From: Scortum barcoo
Lineage: Eukaryota > Chordata > Actinopteri > Centrarchiformes > Terapontidae
Assembly (NCBI GenBank): GCA_023238725.1
Contig: CM041546.1
Coordinates: 10,230,028-10,294,027, forward strand
Length of the DNA: 64,000 nucleotides
Direction: 5' to 3'
A program made the position numbers and the translations under genes. Under the pieces are notes generated by a model. The model saw nothing but the letters and a program-made list of their open reading frames with translations. It was not told the origin of the DNA and did no database searches. This document shows, piece after piece, positions 11,570-24,002 of this stretch. Position 1 is the stretch's first letter. Each line of letters begins with the position of its first letter.

Positions 11570-14500
11570 ATGACAACAGAGGCGAGTGCAGTGAGCGAGG
11601 CGGACACAGAGGGCAAGCAGAAGGCCAGCGGCGCCGAGCCCGAACCCGAACCAGAGAACAAGCAGAAGCCAGAGGCGAAGGCGGCCAAGCCGGAGGGGGG
11701 GCAGTCGAGCAAAAAGGCCCAGGAGCAAGGCTCTGAGCCTGGGCCAGCTGATGTAGCTACCTCCCCTGATGAGGAGCAGCTGAAGCCTCGTACCCGGACC
11801 TCTGCTGGCAAAGGCCTGTCTCGCCTCTTCTCCTCTTTCCTCAAACGCCGCTCGCAGTGCTCTGAGGGAGAGGGGTTTGAGGCAGAGAAAGCCAGCGAGG
11901 AAAAGGCAGACAAAGAGGAAAAAGCTGACCAGGCAGAAGAGAAGGAGAAGGAAGAGGTGAAAAGTGAAGAGAAAGAAGCTAAAGCAGTTGAGGAAACATC
12001 TGAGGGAGAAGAAGTGAAAAAGAAGGAGGAAAAGGTAGAACAAAAAGAGGAGAAAAAGAAAGAGGAGGAAAAAGTTGAGAAGAAGGGCAGTAAAAAGAAA
12101 AAGAAAGAAGCCAAGAAGAAAGCAGAGAAAAAGGATGAGGAGAAAGTGAAACAGGACGAGGAGAAGAAGGAAGAGGAAAAGGGAGTAAAAGAGGAGCAAA
12201 AACAGGACGAGAAAGCAGAGCAGTCCGTAGAAAAGGGGGAGGAAAAGTTGGAGACAAAAGAAGAAGAAGAAGAAAAGGAGGACACTACTGAAGTTAAAGA
12301 CAAGAGGGCAGAAGCCGGGAAGAAGGAGAGTAAAGAGGAGGAAAACATTGACAAGAGGGTTGCAAAGAAAAAAGAAAAGGAGGAAAAGGTGAAGAAGAAG
12401 GAAGAGGAAAAAGCAAGGAGGAAAGCAGAGGAAGAAGAAAGGGCAAAGAAGAGAGAAGAAGAGAAAGCAAAGAAGAAAGAGGAAGAAAAGGCAAGAGAGG
12501 CCGAAAAAGCGAGAAAGAAAGTAGAGGAGAAGGCCAAAAAGAAGGAGGAGGATAAAGCAAAAGAGGAGAAGACAAAAAAGAAAGAGGAGGAAAAACCAAA
12601 AGAGGAGCCTAAAAAGAAAGAAGAGGAGAAGACGAAGGAAGAGGTAAAGAAGAAGGAGGAGGAAAAGACAGACGAAAAGCAAAAGAAGGAAGAGGAAAAA
12701 GGGAAGAAAAAAGAGAAAGGGAAGAACAAAGGAAAAAAGGAGGAGAAGGCGGCGAAAGCACCGAGCGAGGAGCAGGTAAAAGCGCCGATTGCTGCTCCAG
12801 AGCCGGAGCTTAAAACTGAGCCAGACACTGAACAGGCTCCTGATCAGCACTCGATAAGCAGCACAGAGACACAGGTGAGTGTCACACCGACAAACACTAT
12901 TGGAAATATGCCTTCTTTCTTTCTTAGCCAAGAGTTAAAGATGTAGTCGACAATGTTGGGGAAAGCTTGTTCATATTTGAACTCAACAGACAAACAAATG
13001 CACTCCTCCCTTCAGTGCTCCTTCAACCTCGCCTGAGTTAACACTGTGCATTAGTGTTGTCATGGGTATGAGCACGGGTTGAGACAAAGCATCGGTATTT
13101 GACGACCTGCAAATGAGAATAGGCTGGAGGCCAAGATGGGGAAATATTTGCTGAATATTACAGAAGTATGTTTGATTAAAACTGTAGACTACACCTTTTA
13201 AATATGAGACTATCAATCTCCTCATCTACCTGTTAAATAAAAGGCTTCATCCAGCAGGCAGGTAGCTTAGCTTAGCATAAAGACTGGAAACACAGAGAAA
13301 CAGCCAGACTTTGTTCAAAAGTAAAACACCTACATGCATCTTTAAAGAAAAAAAAATGTCAGAAAAGTTGTGATTTTATTTGTTCATTAATCATGACTAT
13401 GTGAAAATTTAGAAAATGACAGATGTCTTCACAAAAATCTCAAACACCATTGCAGATGCACATCACAAACAGAGCTCTCCTCAGTGTACAAATCCATGCT
13501 GCAGATATAACTCTAGTAGAGGAACACGTTTTTTCCTTGTACTTAATATTTTATGATGTGGACAGCTTGCTCAGCGAAAGTAACCATGCTGGTTTGAGCT
13601 GAAAGCTTGGTCTGAAACAAAAAAGATCCACGCTGGTCTTAACTAGAGCGAGCACCAACAGCAGTACATTTACTGTTTAAAAAGACTTTAAAAAGACTTA
13701 CACCAATCAGCAACATTAAGTACTCCTGCACAATGTGTTGTGATTCAATATAACAGCTCTGCCAGCTCTTCAGTTTGACACTGTCAAAAGGTAATAATTT
13801 TACTTTATGTTTATTATTGCACTGGTAGTGGGTGGTGGTGTTTTACTGGAGTGCATTGTATTGAAAGGCTTTTTTAATATGGTGGTTTATTTTTGCTCAC
13901 CTGGTTTGCACGTGTGAAAGGGACAGAATATTAAAACCACCTCAGAGTAGCGCTGTCACCACAGTCTTTTCATCCGTATTTGACATGCTTTGCAAATGTC
14001 TTGTGTTGACTCTACCAGCCGGCTCAAGAGGAACACAAGGAAGAATCTGCCGCAGAGAAGGAGCCTGAGGTAGTGGAAGAAGCGAAGCAGGAGAAAAAAG
14101 AGGAAGAACCAGCAGAGAAGGGTAAACAAGCTAAAGAACAGGCAAAGGAGGAGGTGAAGAAGGAGAAGGCTGTGAAAGACAAGAAGACTGAGAAGAAGGC
14201 AGACGAGGCTAAAGGCTCTAAACGTCAGAAAACCATGCAATGCAAAGTCACCTTACTGGACGACACTCAGTTTGAGTGTGAGCTTGATGTAAGAGACCTC
14301 CCAAATTACAGTGTGTAATGATTCTCGCTCCTGTTTAAGATAAATAAGGTTATGAAGACTCAAAAATATCCCCTTCCCCCCCCCCATACCCCTTCCTCTC
14401 TCTGTCCGTCTGTTTCTCATGTAGAAACATGCGAAAGGCCAAGAGCTCTTAACAAAGGTGTGTGACCATGTCAACCTGCTGGAGAAAGATTACTTTGGCA

Positions 14501-17500
14501 TCGCTCACTGGGAAAACCCAACCACCAAGGTAGGGTGGTTCTTTCTGCTCCTGTAGTTTTAGCTTCTCTGCAAGATCGTAACCAGATATTTTCCATGACA
14601 GGAATGAGAAATTGGTTAGGAGTGGCTGGTAATTTCTTTTCCCCCTAATTTTCGCAGACATGGTTGGAAGCCACCAAAGAGATCCGGAAACAGGTTTCAG
14701 GTGCTGTGTATGAGTTTACATTCAACGTGAAGTTCTACCCTCCAGATCCAGCGCAGCTTACCGAAGACCTCACCAGGTGAATGTCTCAAGTGCTGAAGGA
14801 ATAGTTTGGGAAACATTTTGGGAAATCCGCCTCATATTCAGAGCACAGACACAGTGATCTTGACTATCTCATCAAACTCAGCGTTTTCTAAAAATGTCAT
14901 TAGGACAGTAAAATCTTGTTTTATCCCTCAAGAAAATGAGAATAAAGTTTTTATTTTTTCACTTTCGCATCTTCAGGTACTTTCTGTGTCTCCAGCTGAG
15001 GAAAGACATCATGCTTGGGGTTCTTCCCTGCTCCTTTGTCACTCTGTCCCTGCTGGGCTCCTACACAGCCCAGTCAGAGCTCGGAGAGTATGATCCAGAG
15101 CTCCATGGGACAGACTATGTTAAGGATCTGAGCCTGGCTCCCGGGCAGAGCAAAGAGCTGGAGGAAAAGGTGATGGAGCTGCACCGCACATACAGGTAAT
15201 CAATGTAATTGATTATGTAATTTAGTTCAAGTTAGCACAATTCAGCAGACACAAACTGTGAGGGACCTCTGTATCTTCAGTGATATAAATAGATGATTTG
15301 ACAGATCTTTTGAAATAATTCTGACAGGAAAACATCTTTGAGAATAAAAACATGTCATCTGTGTTTTTCCAGGTCAATGAGTCCAGCCCAGGCAGACATG
15401 TTGTTTCTGGAAAATGCCAAGAAACTCGCCATGTATGGAGTTGACCTGCACCAAGCCAAGGTAGTATCTTGTTTTAACTGTGTTACCTGTTTAGATCAGT
15501 GTTTTTGTAGGTTAACTGATGGTGCAGGTTTTTAATAAAAATTCTAAAATGCCAGAAGTCCATAGTTAAAGTATGTTCTGACATCCTTTCATTTTGAAAA
15601 TGTTTGTCAATATTTTGTAACAGCATGCATCAGTGGCATCCAGATTTTAATTACAAAATTGATGCCAGCCTCCTCTTAGAAAAAAAAGGAGAGATTAATA
15701 ATATTTCAAACTCCATGACCTCAAAATCCATTCCCTCATAGTGTGAGAAAGCCTGCCTCCTGGTGGCTATTTATTGTAAGTGCAGTGGTAGAGTGATGGC
15801 GTGAAGTGATGCAATACCAAAACGTTTTTTTTGTGCGTGCAGGATCTTGACGGCGTCGACATTACCCTGGGGGTTTGCTCTAGTGGCCTGATGGTTTACA
15901 AGGACAAGCTGAGGATCAACCGTTTCCCTTGGCCCAAAGTGCTCAAGATCTCTTACAAACGCAGCAGCTTCTTTATCAAAATCAGGCCGTCAGAGGTAAA
16001 TCAGAATTTAAATCCTCCACTCTGTTTTTTCACGTATATGAATTACAAAGTTTTGTTTACATCATCACAGCCCCATAAACATTTCACCAACATGTTCTCT
16101 TGAATTCCACGCCACCTATCTGGTACCTTGGTATTGAAATTGTGTGAAGACATGACTTCTATTAATTTACTCAAAGACTTATTTCACTGGAGCAATTCCT
16201 TTTTTATCCTCGTGTAGATTTTACCACATTAGTATTAAACTTTATAAATGGCATTTTGGCATTATTTTAGAAATAGTCTCAACATACAATTGACAGAATT
16301 CACTATTTGTTCATTCAGATCTGCTCAGTTTGTCTCAAGTTTCAAGCTGTATGGCAGAAAAGGGTCATTATGTTCAACTTGCTTTTATATTTGTTTCTTC
16401 ACCTACAGCAGGAGCAGTATGAAAGCACAATTGGCTTTAAGTTGCCCAACTACAAAGCCTCAAAGAAGCTGTGGAAAGTGTGCGTTGAACACCATACCTT
16501 CTTCAGGTAAGATCTGCCCATTCTTGCTTTATTGTGAATGACGCTTCCCTGCCTGGCAACAGAGATAATTCTCAGGTTCAGGATATCTCTGTGATAATTG
16601 GCTAACCGGGCTCTGCAGCTTAAACCCTGTATTGGCTCTTTGGCAGTTTAACCACAGAGGAAAAGCTATACACCCATGCCCCTGGTCTTTTGAATTAAAC
16701 GTCACAGATTTTGTCTAGTTAGTAGGATAAAGGTCAAAGTTGTTGCTAATAACTTTTTGTTCCATAATAAGTTTTTAGGGAATGCAAAATTGATGTGATA
16801 TGACATCATTTATATTTGAACTCAGGATATGTGGGTCTGTGGCTTTGATGAAATTGTGCTGGTTGGATGAAAGTTAAACAAATGTTTCTGTCCTTCAGGG
16901 TTCCAACAGTAGAGCCCCCATCATCTCGTCGCTTCCTCGTCTTGGGCTCCAAGTTCCGATACAGCGGGCGCACTCAGGCCCAGACCCGCCAGGCCAGCTC
17001 CATGATTGACCGCCCGGCTCCTCGATTCACACGCTCTGCAAGCAAGAGGCTGTCCCGTAACCTAGATGGAGGTATGTGCAAGCGTGCGATCCCCTGTTGG
17101 AATCACTGTATCACATGTGAGTTGTCATTAAACGCACAGGGTCAATAACCTGCTGCTTGTTTCACTCTCAGCTGGAGATGAAACTCTCCAGTTCCTGCAA
17201 CAACTCTCAGCATCAACCAGGTCTGAGGTTGATGATTGGTCGCTGATGATGACATCTGACAAACCTCAGCCTTCTCCTGAATTCCCAGGTACCAGGAACC
17301 ATGTGGAGCTGCTCCAGCGCCTGTTGGCATATTTGCAGCATTTGTTTTATTCTTGTTCGCAAAACAGCCTTATCACACCATTTAACACGCCCATCCGTTG
17401 TGGCAATTTTGCTTTCATGCCAATAAACCTTTGAAAGCCTTTCAGCTGCGGCACAGATGGTTAACTTGTCAGAATGCTGACCTACTCTGACATGTGGGTA

Positions 17501-20500
17501 ATGTCACCCACCTTGTACTTTCCCTGGCATGATCCCAGGGTATCTCTGAAAGAAAAATTACACTTTTTCTCAAACGCTTAACTGCACACAGGCAGTTCCT
17601 TTCTTGAGGCTGCTGTTCCTCATTTTTTGGCATTTTCAGAAGTTGCTGCTTGATGTGTGTTGCACAATGGCTTTCATTTGCTGGTAACTTGTACCTTTAT
17701 GTTCAACATCTTCAACGGACTGCTCCAGTGGCTGCATTAAAAAAGGATAAAGCTGAAACTATAAAAATAGAAAAAGTAATAGCCAGTTTTACCCTTTTTA
17801 TCTGTTCTTGTTCGGAAGAATGAGAGACATTTTTCATTCTGCTTTGTACTAACCTCAGCTTGCCGGACTCACAACCGTCTAGTACAAATGCCTGGCATCT
17901 GGCTCGGTCAAAAAAACATGCTTGAAGCACTGTGAAGCATTCACAGTGGCCGTCATCTCTCCAGCAGAACTATTACATAACTCCCATCACCTCATCATCT
18001 CTTCACAGCCAGAGGAGCGTCTGAGCAGACTTTTATTCAGTCCTGGGAGGAGGGGGAGTCTGTTCACACAGTCATTGTAACCTCTCAGGGCACTGAGACT
18101 GGGCAGACCGGCTCTCAAACCATCACCCAGGCAGTTGGTCAGCCGTGGCAGGAGCTGGCATCTGATGAGCAGCAGCAGCAGAGGGGAAAGAACGACCAGT
18201 GGTCAGCCCTGCTCTATCGTCATCCCCCTTTCCCCTTCATCCCACCTTTACATTTTGCAAAACAGCCAGGTATTTATTGAATAACCATTACCAGACATTA
18301 AAATACATTTGCCATATGGCTTTTAAAGAACGTTCGTATATATTTTATCGCTGCAAGCATGCAGTTTCTAAATGATACCACTACATGTACATTGCAGTAT
18401 CCTCAAAGACTTCTATTGAAACCAAGCATGTGGTGCCTACTCTTGGTCTGTGTGTGCGTTTGGTCATGTGGTATGAAATTTTTCATTACTGTTTCTCTGA
18501 TGTTGTCAGCTAAGCTCAGCTTGACAAAAAGGAGCTCTATGGACAGACTATCGCAACCAGCACAGACAAAGCAAGATGATTGGTACCTTTACTTTGACCG
18601 AATCTTCAGCCTGTCCTCGCTTGAACCTTTGTACAAACCATGTGAGTTCCTGGAAATGAATACTATTAGTACAAAGACCCTTCAACAACCAGCAATATGT
18701 ATGACATTTTAAATTTCTTTCATGTGTCATTGTTTTACTCTCCCCCTTACATCTCCCAGTCTCTCCTGTAGCTCAGTTCCAGCTCAAAGAGGAGGATGAA
18801 CAGGGAGTTCTTGTGGCAGAGCAGGAACTGAAAAGGGAGGAGATCATTGAGAGGTTGCAGGAAAAGGTGATCTTGGTAGACAAGTTGAGAGAGGTGGAAA
18901 TTTTGGAAAGGAAGCTGATGGAAGTGAGGGATTTAGAGGAAAGGCTCCAAGAAGTGGATGAGGTGGCGGAGAGACTTCAGGAAGTGATAGAAGATGAACT
19001 TGGTAAGGAAGAGGTAGATAAGTTAAGAGAGGAAATGCGAGATTTGGAGCAGGGAGAACGAATGTGGGTTGAACGCACAAAAGAAACAGTGGTGAAAAAA
19101 TCTGTGAGGAGAGCAGAGGCAGAGGAGGATGAAGTGGATGAACTGGAAGAGCAGATAAAGCGCGTGTTTTTAAAAGACTTGCTGCCTGAAGAGGAAGAGG
19201 TCGAGGTGACTGAAAAAGAAGTGACAGACGAGAGCCTGTTAGATGATACCTCGAGAGAGAAGCTCCGCCAGATTGAAAAAGAATGGCAAGACGAGATGGA
19301 GAAGTTGAAGTCTGGCTCTTTAGATGCAGTCAGCGGCCCTTCTGCAGTAGCATACCAGAGGGTGGAGCGTAGGACTAAGGGAGTGACTGTTGTAGAGGAG
19401 AGAGGGCTGACGCGGGAGGAAATGGAAGATGTGCAGGAACAACCGAGTGTAGTGTCAGAGGAAATAGAAAAAGAGGTGATATGGCGTGTGACAGAAACAG
19501 TGGAGGAGAGAGAAGTCATAGAGAGGCTTCAGGCTGAGGAACCATCTCAGACAGCAGATGAGGATGTCTGGTTCATACTTTTTGACCGCCCCCCATACAA
19601 AGCTGTTTTCAAACCACCAGGTACAGTATAGCGTCAACAGCTTTAGTCCTCTACTAATCCCTCTAATACTGTAATATAATTACAGTTACACCTTTGTGTA
19701 CAGCAACACTCTAAACAAAAAACTCTTCAAGAGAATGCTGAAGTTAAAGGAAAAGTTAACAGGCTGGTTCTTAGGTCATTTTGATTGCACTTCCCCTTTC
19801 TCTCATAAATGTAATTTGACATTTATGAAAGAACTGTGTGTGCTAGATAGAGTTGTGGGTTTTATTCAGGGGGACACAGTGCAGTGAAAGTAACAACAGT
19901 ATATCAGGCATAAAAAATGTTGTCTATGTAAGTGTCTGCAAAATATCGCAGCCACATCCTCATCCTTTCCTGGTGAATCTGGGAAAGTTTGGGAATTAGA
20001 AGTGTTGCTTTTCAGTCTTCGTAATGAAAATGAATAATCATACAGTATGTAGATATAATCCATATAACAGAGTGAGCCACACAGAACAAGCCCCTCTCTC
20101 CAATATTAACATATTAACCAACTACTTTTATGTGCTTTTCCTGAATCTTTACGTATTAGCTGTTGAAAGAAGTGTTTGAGATGCTTGACTGTGCATTTGC
20201 AGTGTTACTAATAGCTATACCATGGAATTTGTTTATAAAAAAGTGACACTAATGCCCCACACTCTGTCCTGCTTCACTCACCTTGAACTTTTTGGCACTT
20301 TGTGCTTGCTCCGACGTTTACAGATTCTGTCTAAAATCCCCAGTGCTGCATTATAAAACAGGTTTGGCTCTCCTGTGCTTTATTTTGTGCTTGTCTGCTA
20401 CATAAAGGAAGTATGAGTTATCGCTTGTGTTAAAAGACTTTCCTTCGTATCAGTTACATTGAAGGGAAGAGACCAGATGGATGCAGAAGTTTTGGTCACC

Positions 20501-23500
20501 AGGGTTGTAACTGCAGCCGTTGAGGAGATTAGAGAAGTAGTAACTGAAGAGAGAAACATAACAGAACAGGCATCAATACATCTTCAAGAAATAGAAGAAA
20601 TCCCACAACAGCCAGTGATGGACAGAGATGATGACTGGTTTGTGTTGCTGGCTGTTGTTCCCAGAGAAAGAACATATGTACCACCAGGTATTGCTGAACC
20701 CCCCCTGTGCTGCTTTTCAAAGCAACTTTGGCGCTCATGTGCTTTATTTTGTGCCTTGTTTGCTACATAAAGGAAGTGTGTATAACCACCTGTGTTAAAA
20801 GACATTTTCCTTCATGTCAGTTACGTTGAAGGAAAGAGACCAGATGGACGCTGAAGGTTTTGCCTCCACGGCTGTAATAGCAGCCGTTGAAGACATTAGA
20901 GAAGTAGGAGCCAAAGAGAAAATGTTAATAGAAGAGGCACCAAGATATCTGCAAGAAATCCCACAACAGCCAGTGACCTACAGGGATGATGACTGGTTTG
21001 TGTTGCTGGCTGTGGTTCCCAGAGAAACATCATATGTACCACCAGGTATTGATAAACTCCCCTGTACTGCTTCACAGCGTAATCAAAGCAAGCAATTATC
21101 CTGAGCTTTGCAGACGCTCTTATCCTTAAATCCCCCGTACAGTCCATAGCATCTGAGGACTTGTATCTCTCTCTTGTCTTAGTCGCTGTTGCAGAGCGTG
21201 TCGAAGTATCTCCAGAAGAACGTGTCTCTGTGGTTGAAGTGACAGCCATTGAGCAGAGGGAAAAAAGAGTGGAGGCTGTGGTAGAAGACACAGAAATAAA
21301 GCGAGTGCCGAGTGAAAAGCAAGTAGTAGCACTGCCGCAGGCTGTGAGAGAGATAGAAGATGACTGGTTTGTGCTGCTGGATGTTCCCACTAGAGAACCA
21401 TCATTTGTGCCACCAGGTATTGTCGTGTTTCCCCCCACACCTCACAAGCTTCTTTAATCATTTTTGGCATATGTGTCTCACAGTACTCATTTATTTGTCA
21501 TTAGTTACCATGGCCGAGTACGTTCAGGTCTATCCTGAAGAGAGAATTTCTACTGTGACTGAGACAGTAACAGTAGTGTCCAGGAAGGAGATAGCAGTTG
21601 AACAGATTGTGGTGCACAAAGAGGACAAGAAGCTTCCTGAGCGAATTATTACAGAGCAGAAACCGTTCCAGCCAGTCAGAAGAATAGATGACTGGTTTCT
21701 TCTGCTGGATGTTGTTCCCAGAGAAACTGCCTATGTCCCTCCAGGTACCATACAGCCAAAAAAAAAACAAAAAAAAAAACATTCAAAGATCCCACTTTTG
21801 GCTGAAGATTAAGTATGAATTGTGTTTGTTTTCAGTTTCTCTGGGGACACCAAGCCCTATCTATCCAAGTATTCAACTTCAAATTAAAGCGTTAGGCATA
21901 GAACAGCAGCAGGTTGATGTTGACCAGATTAGACGGCAGCCTTCCCAGCCACTGACAGAGAGAGATGACGACTGGTTTGTGCTGTTTAATGCTGTTCGTG
22001 AAAAGGCAGTCAGGCTACCATCAGGTAGAAATATAATATATGTCTGCAGAATCGCTATTTTTTAAAGACATTTACTCTTTGCCAATTGTTCAGTTTCTGC
22101 TGTTTTTATCTTGCAATACAAGTGTCGCTCAGCCTGACTAACTGACTTGTCTGATTGTGCCAGTTACTCCTGTTGAGATTATTCCGGATATGAGGAAACC
22201 GCTTGAGGTTCAGGTGAAAACTACTGAGGCGACAACATTGAAGAAGATGATAATTGGTGTGGACAGCAGGCAAGATGTGACACGTCCGTCTGAAATTAGA
22301 CCTAGCCAGATTGCACCACTGGCAGAGAGACAGGGAGGAGATGATTGGTTCACTCTGTTCGACATCATCCGTGAACCGCCTGTTGTCATACCATCAGGTA
22401 TCTGTCTGAATACAGTGTACTAAAAGAAAGTTCAGTTAAGTGGCAGCTAATAAGCTGCGCACATCTGATGCTTTTTCATTTGGTTTAAACATTAAACTGC
22501 TCTATCAAAGTTATCAAATGAAGCAGTCAATACATTTCATATTTACTCACCCTTATTTTTCTATGTTAGATGCTAAGGTTTTGCGTATTGTGGATGTGGT
22601 GGCACCCACTGAACCAAAACCGAAATTCATCATGGAAGACTTGAGGCCACCTGTGAAGTTGGTGGAGATTAAACCACCACAGCCGAGGCAGGTGGATGAT
22701 GACTGGTTTGTGCTGCTAGATGTTGCAGCAAAGGCACCAGGTATTGCGCAGTTTTGTGTGTGGCTATTACTGTGAGATGATATCAGACACAGTAACAGTG
22801 TCTGTGTGTGCCTCACAATGTTTCTGATATATTTCACAATGTCCAGTATATGTTAATATGGAATTAAGAAGGCTTTGTGTGTATTCTGCATCAGTGACTG
22901 TGGAAGAACGTGTCCATATGCCTCCTGAAATAAGAAAAGAGTTTGCAGCCACAGAGCAGAGAGCACAGCAGAGAGTAACTATAGTGGAGGAGAAGTGGCA
23001 GCAGGAGAGGGTGGTGCAGCAGAAACAGCGTCCAGCAGTGAGAGAGGTGGAAGATGATTGGTTTATTCTTCTGGATGTGGCCACTAAAAAATCAGGTATA
23101 ATCAAAATGATTTAGTCCAGCTTTCCATTTATGTGTATCTACTGTGCTACATGGTCTATTTTACCAGAAGTGTTCAAATATTTTTGTTATTTATTACCAC
23201 AATAATACTTGGCTGTGTATTTGTATTAGTCGCTGTCCCTGAACGCATCCAGTTTCCAGCAAAGGAAAGAGTTCCAACTACTGTGGCCAAAACAAGTGTC
23301 GCTGTGTCTGAGACGAGACCACAGTTTGGGAAGCGGATCCTGGAGGAAAGACGTCCACTCACACGTACACATGTCAATGATGATTGGTTTGTTCTACTTG
23401 ATGTTGGCATCAAAGTCAAAGAGTCAGGTACTTTTTATTTTACCCGTTTGGGTGTGTCGTTTTGCAGATGAACCGCTCACACATGGTCACGCTTTCTTTG

Positions 23501-23954
23501 CTCCGTGAAGCGCTTATTAACACTTGCAACCTGTTGACAAGGATATGAGACTTCTCTCCACAAGAGAATATGTCCACACATGGCAACACACATCAAGGAC
23601 CTCCGACCCTGCTACGTTTAGCAGATTGAAGGAATTCTGCTTTCTTTTTTTTCGTCATCTCACCTTTTACCAGTTCAACCACATTGAGCTTTATAGCTCC
23701 TTGCAACCTAACGTCATCTGCCTTTGCGTCTTCCATTGGATTGCAACAAGAACTAATCCATGCTTTTGCTCTCATACCACTTTGTGGATATTCACTTCTG
23801 GCCCACCTCAACTTTTCACATGTGCTCAACAAAGCATACAAGGTACAGTATACCCCTGCTGTGTGTGTGTGCAGTTATTTGATCACGTCGAGGCTTGAGA
23901 CTGTAAGTATGACATGCATGGAGTTTTCATAGATGCAGTATTGTGTTTTACTGC

Positions 23955-24002
<48 letters not shown>

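Larger units (their letters stand above)
17172..23427 (+). repeat. epb41: Tandem array of thirteen phase 1-1 exons carrying a DDWFVLLD motif
   Basis: Exons: 17172-17288, 18009-18269, 18510-18641, 18760-19620, 20454-20687, 20821-21045, 21183-21416, 21505-21744, 21836-22024, 22164-22397, 22570-22740, 22895-23095, 23230-23427 (39, 87, 44, 287, 78, 75, 78, 80, 63, 78, 57, 67 and 66 codons). Every exon starts and ends in phase 1, so any can be skipped without changing frame. Each ends with the same module: DDWFVLLDV, then a basic/acidic pair (often RE) and usually VPP at the splice site; a variable, mostly E/K/V-rich linker precedes it. The first four copies are degenerate (VDDWSLMM, NDQWSALL, DDWYLYFD, EDVWFILFD). 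Mammalian 4.1R has no such block at this position that I know of. The function is not known to me. Confidence 0.85.

Noticed and set aside
11426..12931. Antisense open frame of about 500 codons rich in Leu, Phe and Ser opposite the epb41 headpiece exon
   Set aside because: It is the complement of a purine-rich KEKE tract. The plus frame joins conserved 4.1R sequence through proper splice sites; the antisense frame has no domain, promoter or splice support.
18977..19519. Minus-strand Ser/Thr-rich frame opposite the large cassette exon
   Set aside because: Composition artefact of a Glu/Lys/Val-rich exon; no independent evidence.
23524..23932. Short plus-strand frames after the last cassette exon
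   Set aside because: They lie in the intron between 23427 and 24091, lack the W motif and have no acceptor/donor pair in the required phase.
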